Shown here piece after piece: positions 12,031-24,448 of a DNA stretch of 64,000 nucleotides. A model generated the notes under the pieces. It was not told the origin of the DNA and did no database searches. It worked only from the letters and a program-made list of their open reading frames with translations. Each line of letters opens with the position of its first letter. The stretch's first letter is position 1. Origin of the DNA: Prochilodus magdalenae. Its lineage: Eukaryota > Chordata > Actinopteri > Characiformes > Prochilodontidae. The DNA is taken from the NCBI GenBank assembly GCA_024036415.1, contig JAMWET010003062.1, positions 1,444,501 to 1,508,500 of the forward strand, in the 5' to 3' direction. Both the position numbers and the translations under genes were made by a program.

Positions 12031-13438
12031 CATGTTTTTCCCCACTGAAGTGGTTTAATGCACCAAGAATAGCCACAATTCATTTTTATGTGACATTTTC
12101 TAATCTCTGTTTATTCCTTGGTGTTAAAAGTTGCTTTAAACTGAACACATGTAATGTGTTCTTAGGACTACATGTGAAGTTTTGTTGAGCTGTCCAGTAT
12201 ATGGTCTCATTTAAAAAACAGTCTGGACTAAAATGTGAAGCAAATGCTTTGGACTGAAATCTTGGATCGAAAGAATGAAACCCTCCTTTGGGATGTTTGC
12301 ATGCTTTGAAAGGCCACAGTGATGCATCGCTTCATGACAATGTTTAATCGTTATTGTCTGCAGTAACATCCCTTCATATCACTTCAACCTAAATGGCTAC
12401 TGTCCTTGTTTGTGGCCTGACAGCTGTGATGTGTGGGCTGTTCTGACATCTTAGTTTCCATGTGCTTGGACTGGAGATTGAAACAATGTGTCGCATATCA
12501 ATGTTGTGTTAAACGGGTTGTAAAAACTGTGTGCCCAGATACCATTTTTTTTGACTGTGACTCAACTGTGATAGCCTTGAAATAAAGAATTAAACCCAGC
12601 CTCCCCCCGGTTCTCCCTTCGGTGCAAGAAAGAATGAGTCAACTTCAGATGTTTACATAATATTTGCACAATGCATTTGTCAGTGATACCGACCAGGGCT
12701 GTGCGAAGTTGGCATGTAAGAAAGTTTGATTTGGCCCACCAGAAAGTTATCCTAACCTCACCCATAGAGAGAAGTATTATACTGTACTGTGTAACTTACT
12801 TCTGTGGTACCAAAAGTAAACTTTAGAAGGCCAGGTAAGGCACAATGTTCTCACAGCTTACAAAAGCATGAGTGTTCCTAAACCATGGAGGTGCTTATCA
12901 TAATCAGTTTACATACTGCTATCCCAGGACTTTTGGTTTGCCCTTAATGTTTTATGTACGTTACATGAAAGGAAATGGCCCAAAATGTCTCTGAAAAGTC
13001 TGGTTTCATTGACATACATGAATAATAATATAATAATATAAAATATAATTTATTTTATTTAGTTTTTATTTATTTTGCTTTTGTTATATTACTTGCTCTA
13101 CTGTATGTCAATTTATGACTTATTATATTCTGATTGTATTTTATTAACAATAGAGTAAAGTTAAACTTTAAAAGCTCAGTTTGGGCCTACCTATATATTG
13201 TCTTATTGGCCCTAGGCCTACCACAGCTGTTACACTTTGGCCCTCCAGAAATAAAGTTTGTAGAGACTGGTGTTTGGTGACTTACGTCATGGTGGGGCTG
13301 TTACCTGCTGCAGAAGCAATGATGCTGTGCTCACTGTAGTGGCCTGGACCAATCTGTCCCAAGGGCCCATCACCAGACTGCTCATACATCATAGAGCCTA
13401 CAGGTCTCTCCCTCAGGACCTACAGTGCTATTACATCC

Positions 13439-13440
<2 letters not shown>
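12031..13440. other. Non-coding sequence
   Basis: No gene is seen. It includes a very AT-rich patch of ATAAT/TATTTT units (about 13018-13080). Two short segments with 'tttggcccaccag' (about 12730) and 'ttattggccctag' (about 13203) hint at old repeat debris but cannot be assigned. Confidence 0.5.
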
Positions 13441-13441
<1 letters not shown>

Positions 13442-13469
<28 letters not shown>

Positions 13470-13492
13470 CATGTGTGTGCGTGTGTGCGTGT
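13442..13492 (+). repeat. (TG)n microsatellite
   Basis: About 28 bp of uninterrupted TG, then an imperfect continuation with CATG and CGTG interruptions. Confidence 0.95.
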
Positions 13493-14340
13493 CTCATAAG
13501 TTTCCTCTTTTTTATCTAAGTATTGCATTTTGGAGTGAACAGCAATGCTGTATTGTCAAGAGTTGAGCCAATAGGATTACCGCTGTCTCACCAGATGCCA
13601 TCACAAAAACCAACTGTCAATCACACAGCCAGTGAGAGACGGAGGATGTAGATACATGAGTGTAAGAGTGTGTGCAGAAGATGTTGAATGAGATTGAAAA
13701 ACGATAGAGGGGGGCTTTACCAGAGGCATCGTCTCTTCCCTTGGGGAACCCCTCTATTTGTTAAGGTCACAACCAATCAGAAGTAAATGGCCAGAGGTCA
13801 TGGCTGTGGGGAACACTTCAGTCCTGCAATAAATAAACTGAAGAGCTGATCTCTCTGAGCTTGACAGCAAAGAGCAACAAGAGACGATCAACTCTGTGCC
13901 TGTTCACTCGAGTGTGGGGTGGCAGGTAGGGTGACAGATGAGAAATGGAGAGAATGTCTGCAGTTAAGCCAGTCCTTGGCCCTATTTGAGTAATCCCTCC
14001 ATGCTTTTGTATGCCATTAAGACCAAGACACAAGTTCAGTTTGGTGATTCAAGGGCAGATGGGATTTGTTCACATCCCATCACAGCCAGATGAAAATCAG
14101 ATGAAGATCATGGTAACAAAGGCATTTTGCAATTTATATAAATCATTTTTAATGTGTAGATCATTGCAAGTGATTTTTAAAATAATTGAAAGGAACTTGG
14201 TCAGTTTGGTGATGTCGTGTTTGTGTTTGTAGAAGAAGAGAGAGTCTGATTTTACAACAAAAAAAAAACAAGCATCCACAAAAAAGGTCGGGCATGTAGA
14301 CGTGAACCTGTCAGTACACTCATAATATAATTATAATTGT
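13493..14340. other. Non-coding sequence
   Basis: No gene or known repeat is recognised. Confidence 0.5.
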
Positions 14341-15010
14341 TATTACATTTGAATAATTATACACTGTCCAAAAGTTTGGATTTAAATAAGCAAATGCTTT
14401 CAACCTTCAATTGGATAATTGCTGCAGTGATTAATATGTTTCAGCTGGCAACAATTATTTTAACCCCCAACTGATGCAGTTAGTAGCTTTTCATTTTCTA
14501 GACAACCATGTGGTAAGACGTATCCCGTTTCAGAGTCAGGTTTTTGGCCTGTACCATGCAAAAACAACATGCCGAAATGGAGGTGCTAAAATTATTGGAA
14601 TTGGGTTAAGGACTACGTTATTAAAATCTGGAACAACACCCGGTAACCAACGCCTTTATGGACAAAATTGGCAGTAGAACTTACAGCTGTGCTTAATAAT
14701 GAAAATAGCATGTTCACACAAACAATCGTGACTAAACAGCCGTGTGGTCATAAGAAAATCTCATCTTAATGAGGCTACTAGGGGGGCGGAAAGGTTTAAT
14801 TTTGTCTGGGAACATAATGATCAGGCTTATCACTCAAGATTGCAGCAATGTGAAAAGGCCATGTTTTCTGAAGTCCACCTTTTACCTTATTCCAGAGGTA
14901 ACTGAGCTAACTGTACAGACTGAAGACTGGTTTGAAGAGCTTTTCTCTAGATGCAGTATTATGAACAGGGTTTGTTTTAATTGTTCCGGTTAAGGCTCAG
15001 CAACATTATA
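14341..15010 (+). pseudogene. Tc1-like transposon relic (probable)
   Basis: It starts near 'acactgtccaaaagtttgg' (14361), a Tc1-terminus-like motif. It then reads as eroded plus-strand transposase in shifting frames: an N-terminal DNA-binding-like part with 'aaacagccgtgtggtcataa' (about 14735), then 'gttttctgaagtccacctttt' (about 14865), which resembles the conserved DES(T/R)F strand around the first catalytic Asp. In this copy that Asp-Glu pair is not readable and frames are broken repeatedly. Family membership is from recognition of the overall pattern. A different decayed DNA transposon remains possible. Confidence 0.5.
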
Positions 15011-15460
15011 TGGTAATAAAATACGGTTAGCTGGCAAGCTGAAAATGCTGAATGACCAGGTTATCCAACCTAGGGCCCCCCCTCCCCCCTCAAAAATGGC
15101 ATGGCTATTCTCTGGGAAAGACTTCATGAAAGGGTTCAACCGTCCGTTGTTACCACACAGAAAAAAATTGCATAAGGTTGGAAAATGCATGTATAATTTT
15201 GTAGTTGAATTTGGCTGGGCTTGCTTACTCTGGCTGTTTGTTCCTTGTTTGTAGTCATGGAGGGCCTGCTGTGTTATTAGCAGGAATACCCATCATTTAG
15301 AGCACTACTTTGGACTGGCTGAGCTGTGACCTGATAGATGACTTAGGAGAGAGATTTTGCGGTATTGTAGTCATAAATCCAGGCTATTGTCAGACGCTGA
15401 CAGTAACCACCACCACTGATACTGAGGTTTAATGAGAATTCATCTTTGTTTCCATGTGGT
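15011..15460. other. Non-coding sequence
   Basis: No gene is seen. It contains a C-rich run near 15073-15092. Confidence 0.5.
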
Positions 15461-15467
15461 ATTTCTT

Positions 15468-15620
15468 TTTTCTCTCTCTCCCTCACATTTTCATTTCCCT
15501 GTTGTTCTCACGTTCTTTCACACTCTGTTTTCCAGCCTTCTACCTTTTCTCTTGCTCCTTCTTTCTCTCTGTCTGTTTCGCTTTCCCTCTCTCTCTCTCG
15601 TTCTCACTCTCTCTGCAGAA
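15468..15620 (+). repeat. Imperfect CT-rich tract
   Basis: About 150 bp is pyrimidine-dominated. It generates three overlapping spurious frames on the plus strand. Confidence 0.8.
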
Positions 15621-15735
15621 GGGAGGCTGCAAAAGACTAATGATGTTTAATTGGTTAACAGTTGGTTCCATTTTCACTGCAAGTTGCAATGGTTTTTTGG
15701 AATGTGGCAGCCACTTTAATTTGCACCCTGTCCAA

Positions 15736-15779
15736 GTGTGTGTGTGTGCGTGTGTGTGTCTGTCTGTGAGTGTGTGTGA
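15736..15779 (+). repeat. Imperfect (TG)n
   Basis: TG-rich run with CGTG and CTG interruptions. Confidence 0.85.
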
Positions 15780-17449
15780 AACCACAGGGAATCACAGTGT
15801 TTGTATGTGTTGATAAGACACCAATACGATCCTCTTCAGCGTCTTGTTGGATAGTTCTTATAGGAATTACACACAGCTTTAGTCAGAGCTGCCTCACAGT
15901 AGCTGAATGTGATGTTTTGGCATATGCGCCACTCATTTGTAACTATATTCAGGCTTCAAGTGTTAGCAGTTGATTTAAACTGATCACAGTCTGCGTTTGT
16001 AAACAGCTTTGCTTGGCTTGGAAATATGGAGAGAGTTTGCTGGGTTTGTAATTGAGAGGAGCTGCTAGAGACTGACAATGTGACAACGTAGTGATTGTTA
16101 CAGATGCTCTAACGTGGGTCTTGACATGAACCGAGAATTACTTCTGTAACATGTATAGTAATGATATGACCGAATGTTGTTGTTGTTGTTGTTGTTGGTG
16201 GTGGTGTTTTTGTTTCATCCTAGCAGGTGTTCTTCTTATTTTGATATTTAACGACAGACTAGACCCTTTGTAGGTATGCTGCCTCCTGTCACCTCTGTAT
16301 GAATTCCAGCTATGGTTCCTACAGTGCTGTACATGAATGAGTACCCTTATGTTAATTTTGACGAATTAACAAATTTAAATTTAACTAATTGGTACTAAAT
16401 CATTGGTTCCTGTGACTTCCGTATGTAAGAGGGGTTAGATGGAAAGATCTTTGATTAATCTGGCATATTCTTGACGCAACTAATTCTTTTCAGAAAACTG
16501 TTATAAACGTTTGCATATTATTTTAATAAATGTGTTACATGTCTACAGTCTTATCTAGACCATTGACAATAGTGAATATATTGTTGGGAATGTTGCTAAA
16601 TGACTGCAATGGCTGTGTTTGCTTTTTTTGTACATGGTCATTTGATTTACATATGCAGTCTTTGTTGTATTTGTCTGGATGTGGGAATCCAATCCTGAGT
16701 TGATGGTTTTATCCACCCTGTTATCCATTTGTGTGTGCCACCAGTAGTGAGATGTGCTTCAATGCATGTGGGAGCTAGAATGATGCTCTCACCTGCAGCT
16801 GCAGGTTGTTCAGTATTCTACTTTCTTCATGTGTGGATTATTGTGATGTAACAGTTTTCCATATTGCTGCATTACTGAATAAATATGAAGATGGACAGTA
16901 TGTAAATAGGGCTCATCGGGAAGATGTAATCAAGGCCAAAAAGAGAGACATTTGACAAAATAATCTGTCTCTATACATATTCAGCGTGAATATGTGTGGG
17001 TGCGGGTTTGCTGGACACCGCTAGTCTGTTCTTACTGACCTCTGCTTGCTAATGGGCGGTAATAGAATGGAGACATGACAGTGTGAATTCGGCCAAGGTT
17101 ACACAGAGATAGCAACTCAGGCTTGCCTCAGGCTGGCTACGGGGGAGAGAGAGAGATGAACATATTCTGGTGTGTGTATGTGTGGGTTGGTGGGTGTGCG
17201 TATGTATGTGTGTACCTATTGTGCTGTAAATTACGGAATAGAAAGCTACATAGCAGTATGACAAGGAGAATACCAATGACCATGCAGAGGGTAGGGGGCT
17301 GCTTGTAGACTTAACACTGCTGGCAGGCTCAGAGTGTGAAGTGCAGTGAGAGAGAAAGAGAGAGAAGGAGGGGGCCCTTCAGCCCGGAGGAGTGAATCTG
17401 TAGAGGAACTGCGTTTTGCAAAAAGAATGACTGGCATACAAAGCTGAAG

Positions 17450-17450
<1 letters not shown>
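15780..17450. other. Non-coding sequence
   Basis: No gene is recognised. It includes a (GTT)n run grading into (GGT)n at about 16176-16206 and a TG-rich imperfect patch at about 17170-17215. Confidence 0.55.

Positions 17451-17453
<3 letters not shown>

Positions 17454-17487
<34 letters not shown>
17454..17487 (+). repeat. (TG)n microsatellite
   Basis: About 33 bp of uninterrupted TG followed by TTTG variants. Confidence 0.95.
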
Positions 17488-17489
<2 letters not shown>

Positions 17490-17704
17490 TGTTTGCATAC
17501 AGTTTCTATCCAAGAGTGTGTGTGTGGAAGCTTTCCTCTGTATATGTGCCTTAACAGAAAATTGTGTTTGTGTGTGAGACGGAGACTGAGGGGCTCTGGG
17601 GCCGTCTGACAGCAGGGTAAGATGGATGACTCTGCAGTGGGACTAAAGTGTGTGTCCCTGTGCAGTTTTCAACTGCAAGTCATGTGACGATATGTACACT
17701 CACA

Positions 17705-17746
17705 TGTTTGTTTGTTTGTTTGTTTGTTTGTTTGTTTGTGTGTTTC
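17705..17746 (+). repeat. (TTTG)n microsatellite
   Basis: About nine tetranucleotide copies; translation gives a spurious CLFV repeat. Confidence 0.95.
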
Positions 17747-17827
17747 TTGTTTAACATTTCAGTTTCATTAATATCAGTCAGTTCATTAATAACACATCGC
17801 TACAAAATATTCCACATTTACTACAAA

Positions 17828-18015
17828 TACATTTACATGTACGGTATTTGCCAGAGCTCCTATCCAGAGCGATGTACAGTTTTACAATTTCTTATATAAG
17901 TAGGCTAAGGTAGTGTTTGGTGTCTTGCCCAAGGTCTCCTTTTGGTGTACTTAGCAATTAAACCCCAGCCACAGCATGGAAGGCGGGGCTGTTAATCACT
18001 ATGCTATACCAACCA
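17828..18015 (-). mobile_element. tRNA-derived SINE (copy 1, degenerate)
   Basis: Read on the minus strand, it starts with a tRNA-like head (ggttggtatagcatagtg, an A-box-like element). It has a decayed B box (ggggtttaattgc instead of GGTTCGAATCC), shares a middle block with the second copy at 56530 (accttgggcaag), and ends with the teleost SINE tail 'cgctctggatagg', 'tgtaaatg'. The two copies align over their whole length but differ at many positions, so insertion is old. It is non-autonomous and would depend on LINE enzymes. Confidence 0.75.
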
Positions 18016-18137
18016 AATACTTTTACAAAGTTACAGTGACAGTTTAGCCAAACTTCTAATTTACATAATTTTGTGCTTTATGCCAAATATAATTGAGCAG
18101 CTTTGTTTGGAGTCTGAAATGTCTGAAAAGTCTGAAA

Positions 18138-18182
18138 AATAAATGATTTTCCATCTCTCTTCCAGTACAACAGCCATGCCAA
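18138..18182 (+). repeat. Local direct repeat, copy a
   Basis: The motif 'cttccagtacaacagc', preceded by 'aaatgattttccatctct', recurs about 525 bp downstream at 18664. Each copy looks like a polypyrimidine-AG boundary, but no exon follows. Confidence 0.6.
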
Positions 18183-18519
18183 TTTTTTTTGATGGCAGTG
18201 ACTTTAAGAGCTAGAGAGAAGACCTAATGTCGCGCCCTCTTCTTTGTGGCTTAATGGTAAAATAAATACTGAAAGGTCTGTCACAAGCTTCCAGAAAACT
18301 GATGTGTTCTAGAAACTTCAGATTTCTCTGGTTAATCTGGAATGATCGAAACTGTTGGCATGAATCATTGTTTGCTTTGGGCTAAGAAGCTATTAGACTC
18401 CTATATAAACATTATTATAAAGGTGCCCCCGCCCCCTTTATTATTTTGACACTTGTGGCAATGGAGAAAGAAGCAGACTTTAGGAGTTTTTAAATAAATG
18501 TTTGTTGTCCAGTTGTTGT

Positions 18520-18540
18520 TTTTTTTTTTTTTTCTTTTTT
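18520..18540 (+). repeat. T-rich tract
   Basis: Run of T with a single C interruption, between the two copies of the local direct repeat. Confidence 0.85.
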
Positions 18541-18663
18541 AGGATTTTAACAATAAAGCTAATGTTGGCCCAGTCTTAACATTTAGCAGTCTTTAAGTTC
18601 TTCAGCTTTATAGGCTAATCATTTTTGACAAGTATTTATTTTTAATCTAAAAATTATTGTTTT

Positions 18664-18706
18664 AATAAAATGATTTCCATCTCTTCCAGTACAACAGCAC
18701 TACTTT
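18664..18706 (+). repeat. Local direct repeat, copy b
   Basis: Second copy of the 18138 unit, slightly contracted ('aaatgatttccatctcttcc' then 'agtacaacagc'). Confidence 0.6.
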
Positions 18707-19495
18707 TGGTTTAGTGTTAAGATTTGGATGGAAACAAATGGGCCAATTTTTTTTCTAGTTAGCAACGTAACATTATAATGGAAGCCTAATATTCATATTA
18801 TATGGGCTTAATATTATCTTAATCATATTGAATGCCCAAATGAGTTCAGTTTTCGCATGATAGCACCTGGAATGCATAGTAAGAGTAATCAAGTATCCCC
18901 GGCCATCCCTGTTTAAGAACTTGATACTGTTTTAAACACATGTTGTGATTTAGCTCTTCAGTTTCTGTTTTACCAATTGCTGCAGCAACTTTTCAATATT
19001 TGTAACTCCTCTGAAAACTAAAGATGCAACGTTTAGACACCAAGCATGACATGGCAAGCTGTTTATATTTTAGTAATTTAAGTTTTAAATAATTGTTTTT
19101 TTTTTCCCCAAACATTTGAATTTCCTACATTCGTTGGAAATCATGCCACAGATTTATGTAGAGTATATTGATAATATAGTACCAGTAATAATGTTACATT
19201 ACTAAAAATGTATAGCTGTAGTAATAAGTCTTATTAAAATGATATACATAAGAGGACATTGATCTCTGTGTTTGTGTTGGATGATGAATAGACTGATATA
19301 TGATCAACAGTTTTCAGTGCTTTGGCAACATTGGAAGATGGTCATGGAAATACAGACTCTTTGAGCTGAATTGGCCTTTCCCTCAGGCCCTGCAGAGCTA
19401 ATATGTGTTTTGCTGTGAAGAGCATTTGAATTGGGAGAGCTATTAAATGAAAGCACACGTGAGACACTACAGTGCACTGGGATGACGCCTCTTTG
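18707..19495. other. Non-coding AT-rich sequence
   Basis: No gene or recognised repeat. Confidence 0.5.
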
Positions 19496-19745
19496 AACCG
19501 GTTTTGTCCTTGAAAATTAGCAATCAGATCCTTATACACTCTCATTAGATTCGCAGGCATGAATACGCCACTGATGCGTGTGTGATAGTGTTCTGCCCGT
19601 AAATGAAGCTGCTGCTCATTTGCATTTCCTGCATGGAACTTGCTTGTGTATCGACGGCGCTAGGTTATTACTAATGTCAGCCGCTTAATTCAAATTCATT
19701 TACTCATCAGTTGCTCATCATGTGAATTATTTCAGGGGTATCATT
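19496..19745. promoter_or_regulatory. Candidate conserved non-coding element (POU octamer)
   Basis: High-complexity island with an inverted POU octamer ATTTGCAT (19618-19625), several CpGs (acgcca, gacggcgctagg) and homeodomain-type cores (attagattcg, cttaattcaaatt). There is no coding frame. Function is inferred from motif content and contrast with the flanks. Confidence 0.3.
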
Positions 19746-20665
19746 GTTGTTAATAATTGAATTGTATCAATTAGCTGGTATATGTACCTGTAATAAGCTG
19801 TAAAAACTAGTGCTGCTTGACCTCAGCAGGCTTTGCTTACCGTTGTTTGTTCATGTTTGTCTGCTTTAACTGGACCTTAGGGATACAGGTTACTGTGTTG
19901 ACTGAATATAAGATGATGTTACTTCATAAATATTCAGCTGTGGAACGCCAGAGTGTAGAGTCTGTTCACTGAAAACGGTACTGCATCTGAAAGTGTGTTA
20001 ACGCTCAAACATCTTGACGTAAACACATTTATAGGGTATATGTGTACAACATTTTACATTTAACGTGTTTATTTCTATGGAATTTGTTTCTTGCTATGGA
20101 AAAGTCTGGTGATCCTGATATTATTCTTAAGAATTATTATTATTTAGGGACGGGGAGGGTGCCTTAAATTGTAGGTGCTGGAATTGTTAGGGTACCGTGT
20201 GTGTTGTTGATTGGTGTCATCATACAGTATGCCCTGCCTTTTTTCATTGGATTTATTTACTTGCTTAAAACAGAACATGTCGTACTATAAAATGACTAGA
20301 GCCCACAGTTCATCAAACCGCTACTGCATAACCTGATTTCTGCACAGACTTTGTGCGAATGAGCTGGACGGCAACATATCAGATTGCTGATATGTGGTCC
20401 TCTAACCAATTACAATGGAAATAAGCTTAATATTTATTTTATTATATATATATATTATATTTATCACAGCTCGGTTTAACTTGGGCTTTTTTTTTTTTTT
20501 AAGTTATCCATCAGGCAGACCTTGTACTCTGTATTCAACATCACCTGGCTATAGCAAGCTGAGGCAATATGTAAGTGTTGATAAATTTGTAAATGTTACT
20601 GATTGCTTGAGACGAATTATCACTGTAGCCGCTTCTCCACCCTAAAGACATATGCTAATGCTAGC
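19746..20665. other. Non-coding sequence
   Basis: No gene is seen. An (AT)n-like run lies near 20440-20462 and a T tract near 20489-20501. Confidence 0.5.
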
Positions 20666-20670
20666 TACAC

Positions 20671-20778
20671 ATATGCGTGCATGTGCGTGCGTGCGTGCGT
20701 GTGTGTATGTATGTATGTATATGTATATGTATATGTTTGTGTTTGTGTGTGTGTGTGTGTGTGTATGTGTGTGTGTGC
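20671..20778 (+). repeat. Compound GT/GCGT/TATG microsatellite
   Basis: Successive (GCGT), (TATG), (TGTATA) and (TG) runs. The spurious 73-codon frame across it is a C/V/Y translation of this repeat. Confidence 0.95.
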
Positions 20779-20859
20779 TAATAAGTACAAACACTGTACA
20801 ATCCAGATTAAATTAATTCTGTAAACAACTTTTATACATAATGTCTGTTTCTCTCTTCC

Positions 20860-20862
<3 letters not shown>

Positions 20863-20902
<40 letters not shown>
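20863..20902 (+). repeat. (TC)n microsatellite
   Basis: About 38 bp of uninterrupted TC. Confidence 0.95.
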
Positions 20903-20907
<5 letters not shown>

Positions 20908-20914
20908 GTAAGTG

Positions 20915-21130
20915 TAATTGCTCTGAACTTTCAGAGCTGAACCAGCATTGTGATGGGTTATTCAGCATGATGCCCCTGTTTGTTTCCAGCTCTCTGCTGC
21001 TGCTGCACAATAGGGCCAGTGAGGGAGGGAACCCATCACAGTAAATGTTGGCCTTGGGACAGAAGGCCACTGAATGCTAACAAATCCATTTCCCCATTGT
21101 TTGTACGCGATAGCTGTCCTTTTTTCTTAC
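20915..21130. promoter_or_regulatory. Candidate conserved non-coding element
   Basis: High-complexity sequence with imperfect dyads: 'gtgatgggttattcagc' near 20949 and 'gggaacccatcaca' near 21030. It lies inside the longest open frame of the window (231 codons, 20980-21675). That frame runs straight through TG-repeat translation (CVCACVC) and lacks any domain, so a regulatory rather than coding role is the better guess. Confidence 0.2.
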
Positions 21131-24100
21131 TGAAGGGCGCAGAGACAGATCAGCAGAAAGTGCTATTGAAACTCATGCGTCGTCTGTGTGGGTGGGTGTG
21201 TGCATGTGTGTGTGCAAGCCAGAATATGTGTACATTCCTGCTTTGGTGTGTTCCTGTGCTCTCGGGCTCTGTAGACAATGTTTTATTCATGGCTTTAGCC
21301 GTGGAGCTTTTTGGTATGCCTCGTGTGTGTGCATGCATGCGTGTCTGGGGGTTGCGTTTTCATGTGACCAGTCTGCAAATGCGTAGGTTAGTCTGTGGCT
21401 GTGTGCACATAATTCCCTGTGTTACAAAGATTACACTACATGCATGTGCGCTCCACTATTTATCCATACTCCAGGTACTTCTGGGTTTTTCTGGGGTTTT
21501 TTTTAAGCTTGAAAACAACAACAAAAGAAACCTAAACCCAGGAGGCACACAGTTGGATCATAGTAGTGCCAGTCATTGTGCTCGTCCTCACAAAAGAGCA
21601 GGGTTAACCAATTATCCGGAGACAAATGTGGGCTGCTTCTCATTTGTGAAGACTGTGTCAGGTGCTATTGTTTAGAGACGAACTTGGAAATGGAACATCA
21701 TGTTTTTGGACCTACAACCACACTCCTACCATTCTATCTCTGAAAGACATATGGCTGATTAATATTTGCATAGGAGCCTTGCTTGGAATTTACTGTGTAC
21801 ACAGAAATGGAAGAGAGCAGCGATCACAACAAACACTAGCTAATTTATAGGGAAACCCCTACCATGAAGGTCCACCTTGCTGGTGTACAGTTAGAGGCTG
21901 TTATTAGTTATGAGCTGAAAACAGTCAAAACCGACAATTATGAAACACCGAACCAAAAGAGAGCTGACAAGTAAAAATAGGTAAATAATTAGATTTCATT
22001 CAGTATGTAGGCAGCTGATGGTTTTGATGTATTCTGCATATTGTTTGGAATATCATCTTTTCAGAAATTTCTAAAACTAGAGAAGCCGTAGGATGATGTA
22101 CCTTGGTTAATACTCAGCATGCGATTTAAAAAATCATTTGTGTGATAAACTATTAAAAATTGATACTGTACAATACATAATGATGGACTGATATTGTCTT
22201 ATACCCCTGGTCTCAACCTCAGCAGTGATACTGTTAATGAGGTTAACATGTAATAGCTGGGAAGTACAAGGTGTGTGTGTCTGATAATATGCATTGTGAA
22301 AGCATAGTTAAAGAGAACTGAAGAAAACACTTACTAGCTGTAATAATTTGCTTTTTGTAGAGTTATGGACAAGGTTAGTAGGCAGATGAATACATATGTC
22401 TTTTTTAATTAAAGATAGAACTTCAGGCAGAACGACAGAAAGCTAGCAGTTGCATTGCAATTTCTAACCTGTATACTTAAGATTCCTTACAATAATACAG
22501 TCCAACTCAGCAATGTATCATCTCAACCTATTAAGTAAAGGCCAGTTTCAAGTTTTTCAAGACAAGATTTGTCTTTATTCGTTATTTGTTTATCATTCAG
22601 TATAATCTCGGCATCAGTTCCAACAAAAGAGTGTATTTGTAGGCAGTCAGTTGACTGCTTGTAAAATAATGACTGGCATGTGTCTCAGCCTGACGCAAAG
22701 GTCTCTACACGCTGCTTTGTCAAGAGGAAGAAAAACTGACTGAATGTCACAACAGACTTGCAGTGCGATTCATTATGCAAAGAGATGGTGGACAGGTGTT
22801 GCTAAGCAATGTGTAATGCCTGATGTCCTTACCATCTGGAGGGTGGTGGCATTTTTATTTAATTCATGAGGATGGAAAAGTTTTGTATTGAAATGTTTAA
22901 GAAAAACTCTATACAGTATAGCTAAAACCACTAACTGGCAGAATTATGCTGCCTCTATGGTAAGGTGTTTAAGTGACTATATTAGAGAAAGGAGTAATGT
23001 GAAGATTGGTTAGAAACTTTGGTGAGTACCTTTGCTTAGTTGGTGACCACTAACTTGCTAAATCAACCATCTGTGATGAGAAGCATTCTGTATTAGCGAA
23101 ATGTAAATGGCATTCTTAACATTGTTTGTTTCACTAAGTTAAAAGACTTGACGTGCCCTCCGCACTGACTAGTTCCAACATCAGCTCATGTACATGGGTA
23201 GTTCCTGTTGCAAGAACCTCTTTAACACATATGAAAACCTACTACATTAATTCAAATGACTAAACTTTTCCAAAATTTGTTTAATGCATGGTTTCTGTAT
23301 TTTTTTTTTTATTTTTTATTATTTATTATTTATTTTTTTTGGCTTTTGCCCACATGCATATTTTGACATCCATGTCAATTGTATAAAGAAGGTTTATTTT
23401 TGAATAAAACAAATGTTTCAGATGCTCTCCTCTCTGTGCTTTTGGTACAGGTTCTACAGATGCTACCAGGTAGCCTGGTTTAAAAGTGTGATGGGTATAG
23501 CGTCTGGAAGTAGGGTAGGTGGTATTTGTCAGACTTTTGAAAATGGGATTGGATTCGATCTGGCAAAGAATAAACCACTCTTTCCACATCCTTTTAAAAG
23601 TTCAGGATATACCTTTTTTTAAAAGCAGCGCCCCCGCATGGTCTTATTTCTTAAGTTGAGTCTACTCTAGTGAACAGTCTGCTTTCACTTTTCCTTCACA
23701 AGGCATTCTTACGTGCATGTATAGCCATGCAGTGCATGGGACATTTTTTCGTGCATGCCCACAGGGTTAAAGGCTCGTGTTATTATGGGATAGCAGGTTG
23801 GCGTGAATCCACAAATACATTTGTGTGTAGTTCATGGTAGTGTATCGATCGAGCCGGACTCCCAGATGACCCACTGTGTTTAGACTAGACTTAGAGGGTT
23901 AATGCGATAAAACTCAACCCCAGCTCCAGAGCTGGGGGTCCAGCAGGGGTTAGCATACACACACGGGTGCACACACTTCCACACCCAGCCAGGCACTAGT
24001 GTTTCATGCACTCTGTCTGTCCACTCTAGTGTTTACTCTGCTGGATAGAGCAATGCTTCATGCTGACTGTGGAGAGGATGAGAGAAGTGAAGAGTCATTC

Positions 24101-24448
24101 TTCAGGCTTCAGTCAGAAAACATGGCAGGAATATAAAAGCTGGAACAACTCTAAAAACCTCTGCCACTAAAATCCACTATAAAACAGTACCATGCATTTG
24201 ATTATCATTCTCTCCATTAGCAAGCCCCCAAGCTAGTCCTGGGGCATCTATGTTTATTTCATCTGTTCTTGATCACGACTCCAGTAGTTGCTGTCCTGTA
24301 GATTTGATTGTTTTCCCTGCTTTACACACCACTTAAACTCAAGAATGGCTTGTAAATGAAATATTAATTAAACGGGATGTTAGATAATGCCTGTGCAAGG
24401 CTTTGAGAAATGGCCTTATTCTATGGTATAGTTTTAATCTTAGTCTTG
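21131..24448. other. Long non-coding stretch
   Basis: No exon or assignable transposon is recognised in 3.3 kb. It contains imperfect TG-rich patches (about 21186-21225, 21325-21345), an AT/T-rich low-complexity run (about 23301-23341) and otherwise unique AT-rich DNA. Frames of 60-90 codons near 23326-23622 lie on both strands of the same segment and match no family I know. Confidence 0.5.

Noticed and set aside
20980..21675. Longest open frame (231 codons, plus strand)
   Set aside because: It runs through TG-repeat translation (CVCACVC), has no domain, no initiation or splice context and a composition like the surrounding non-coding DNA.
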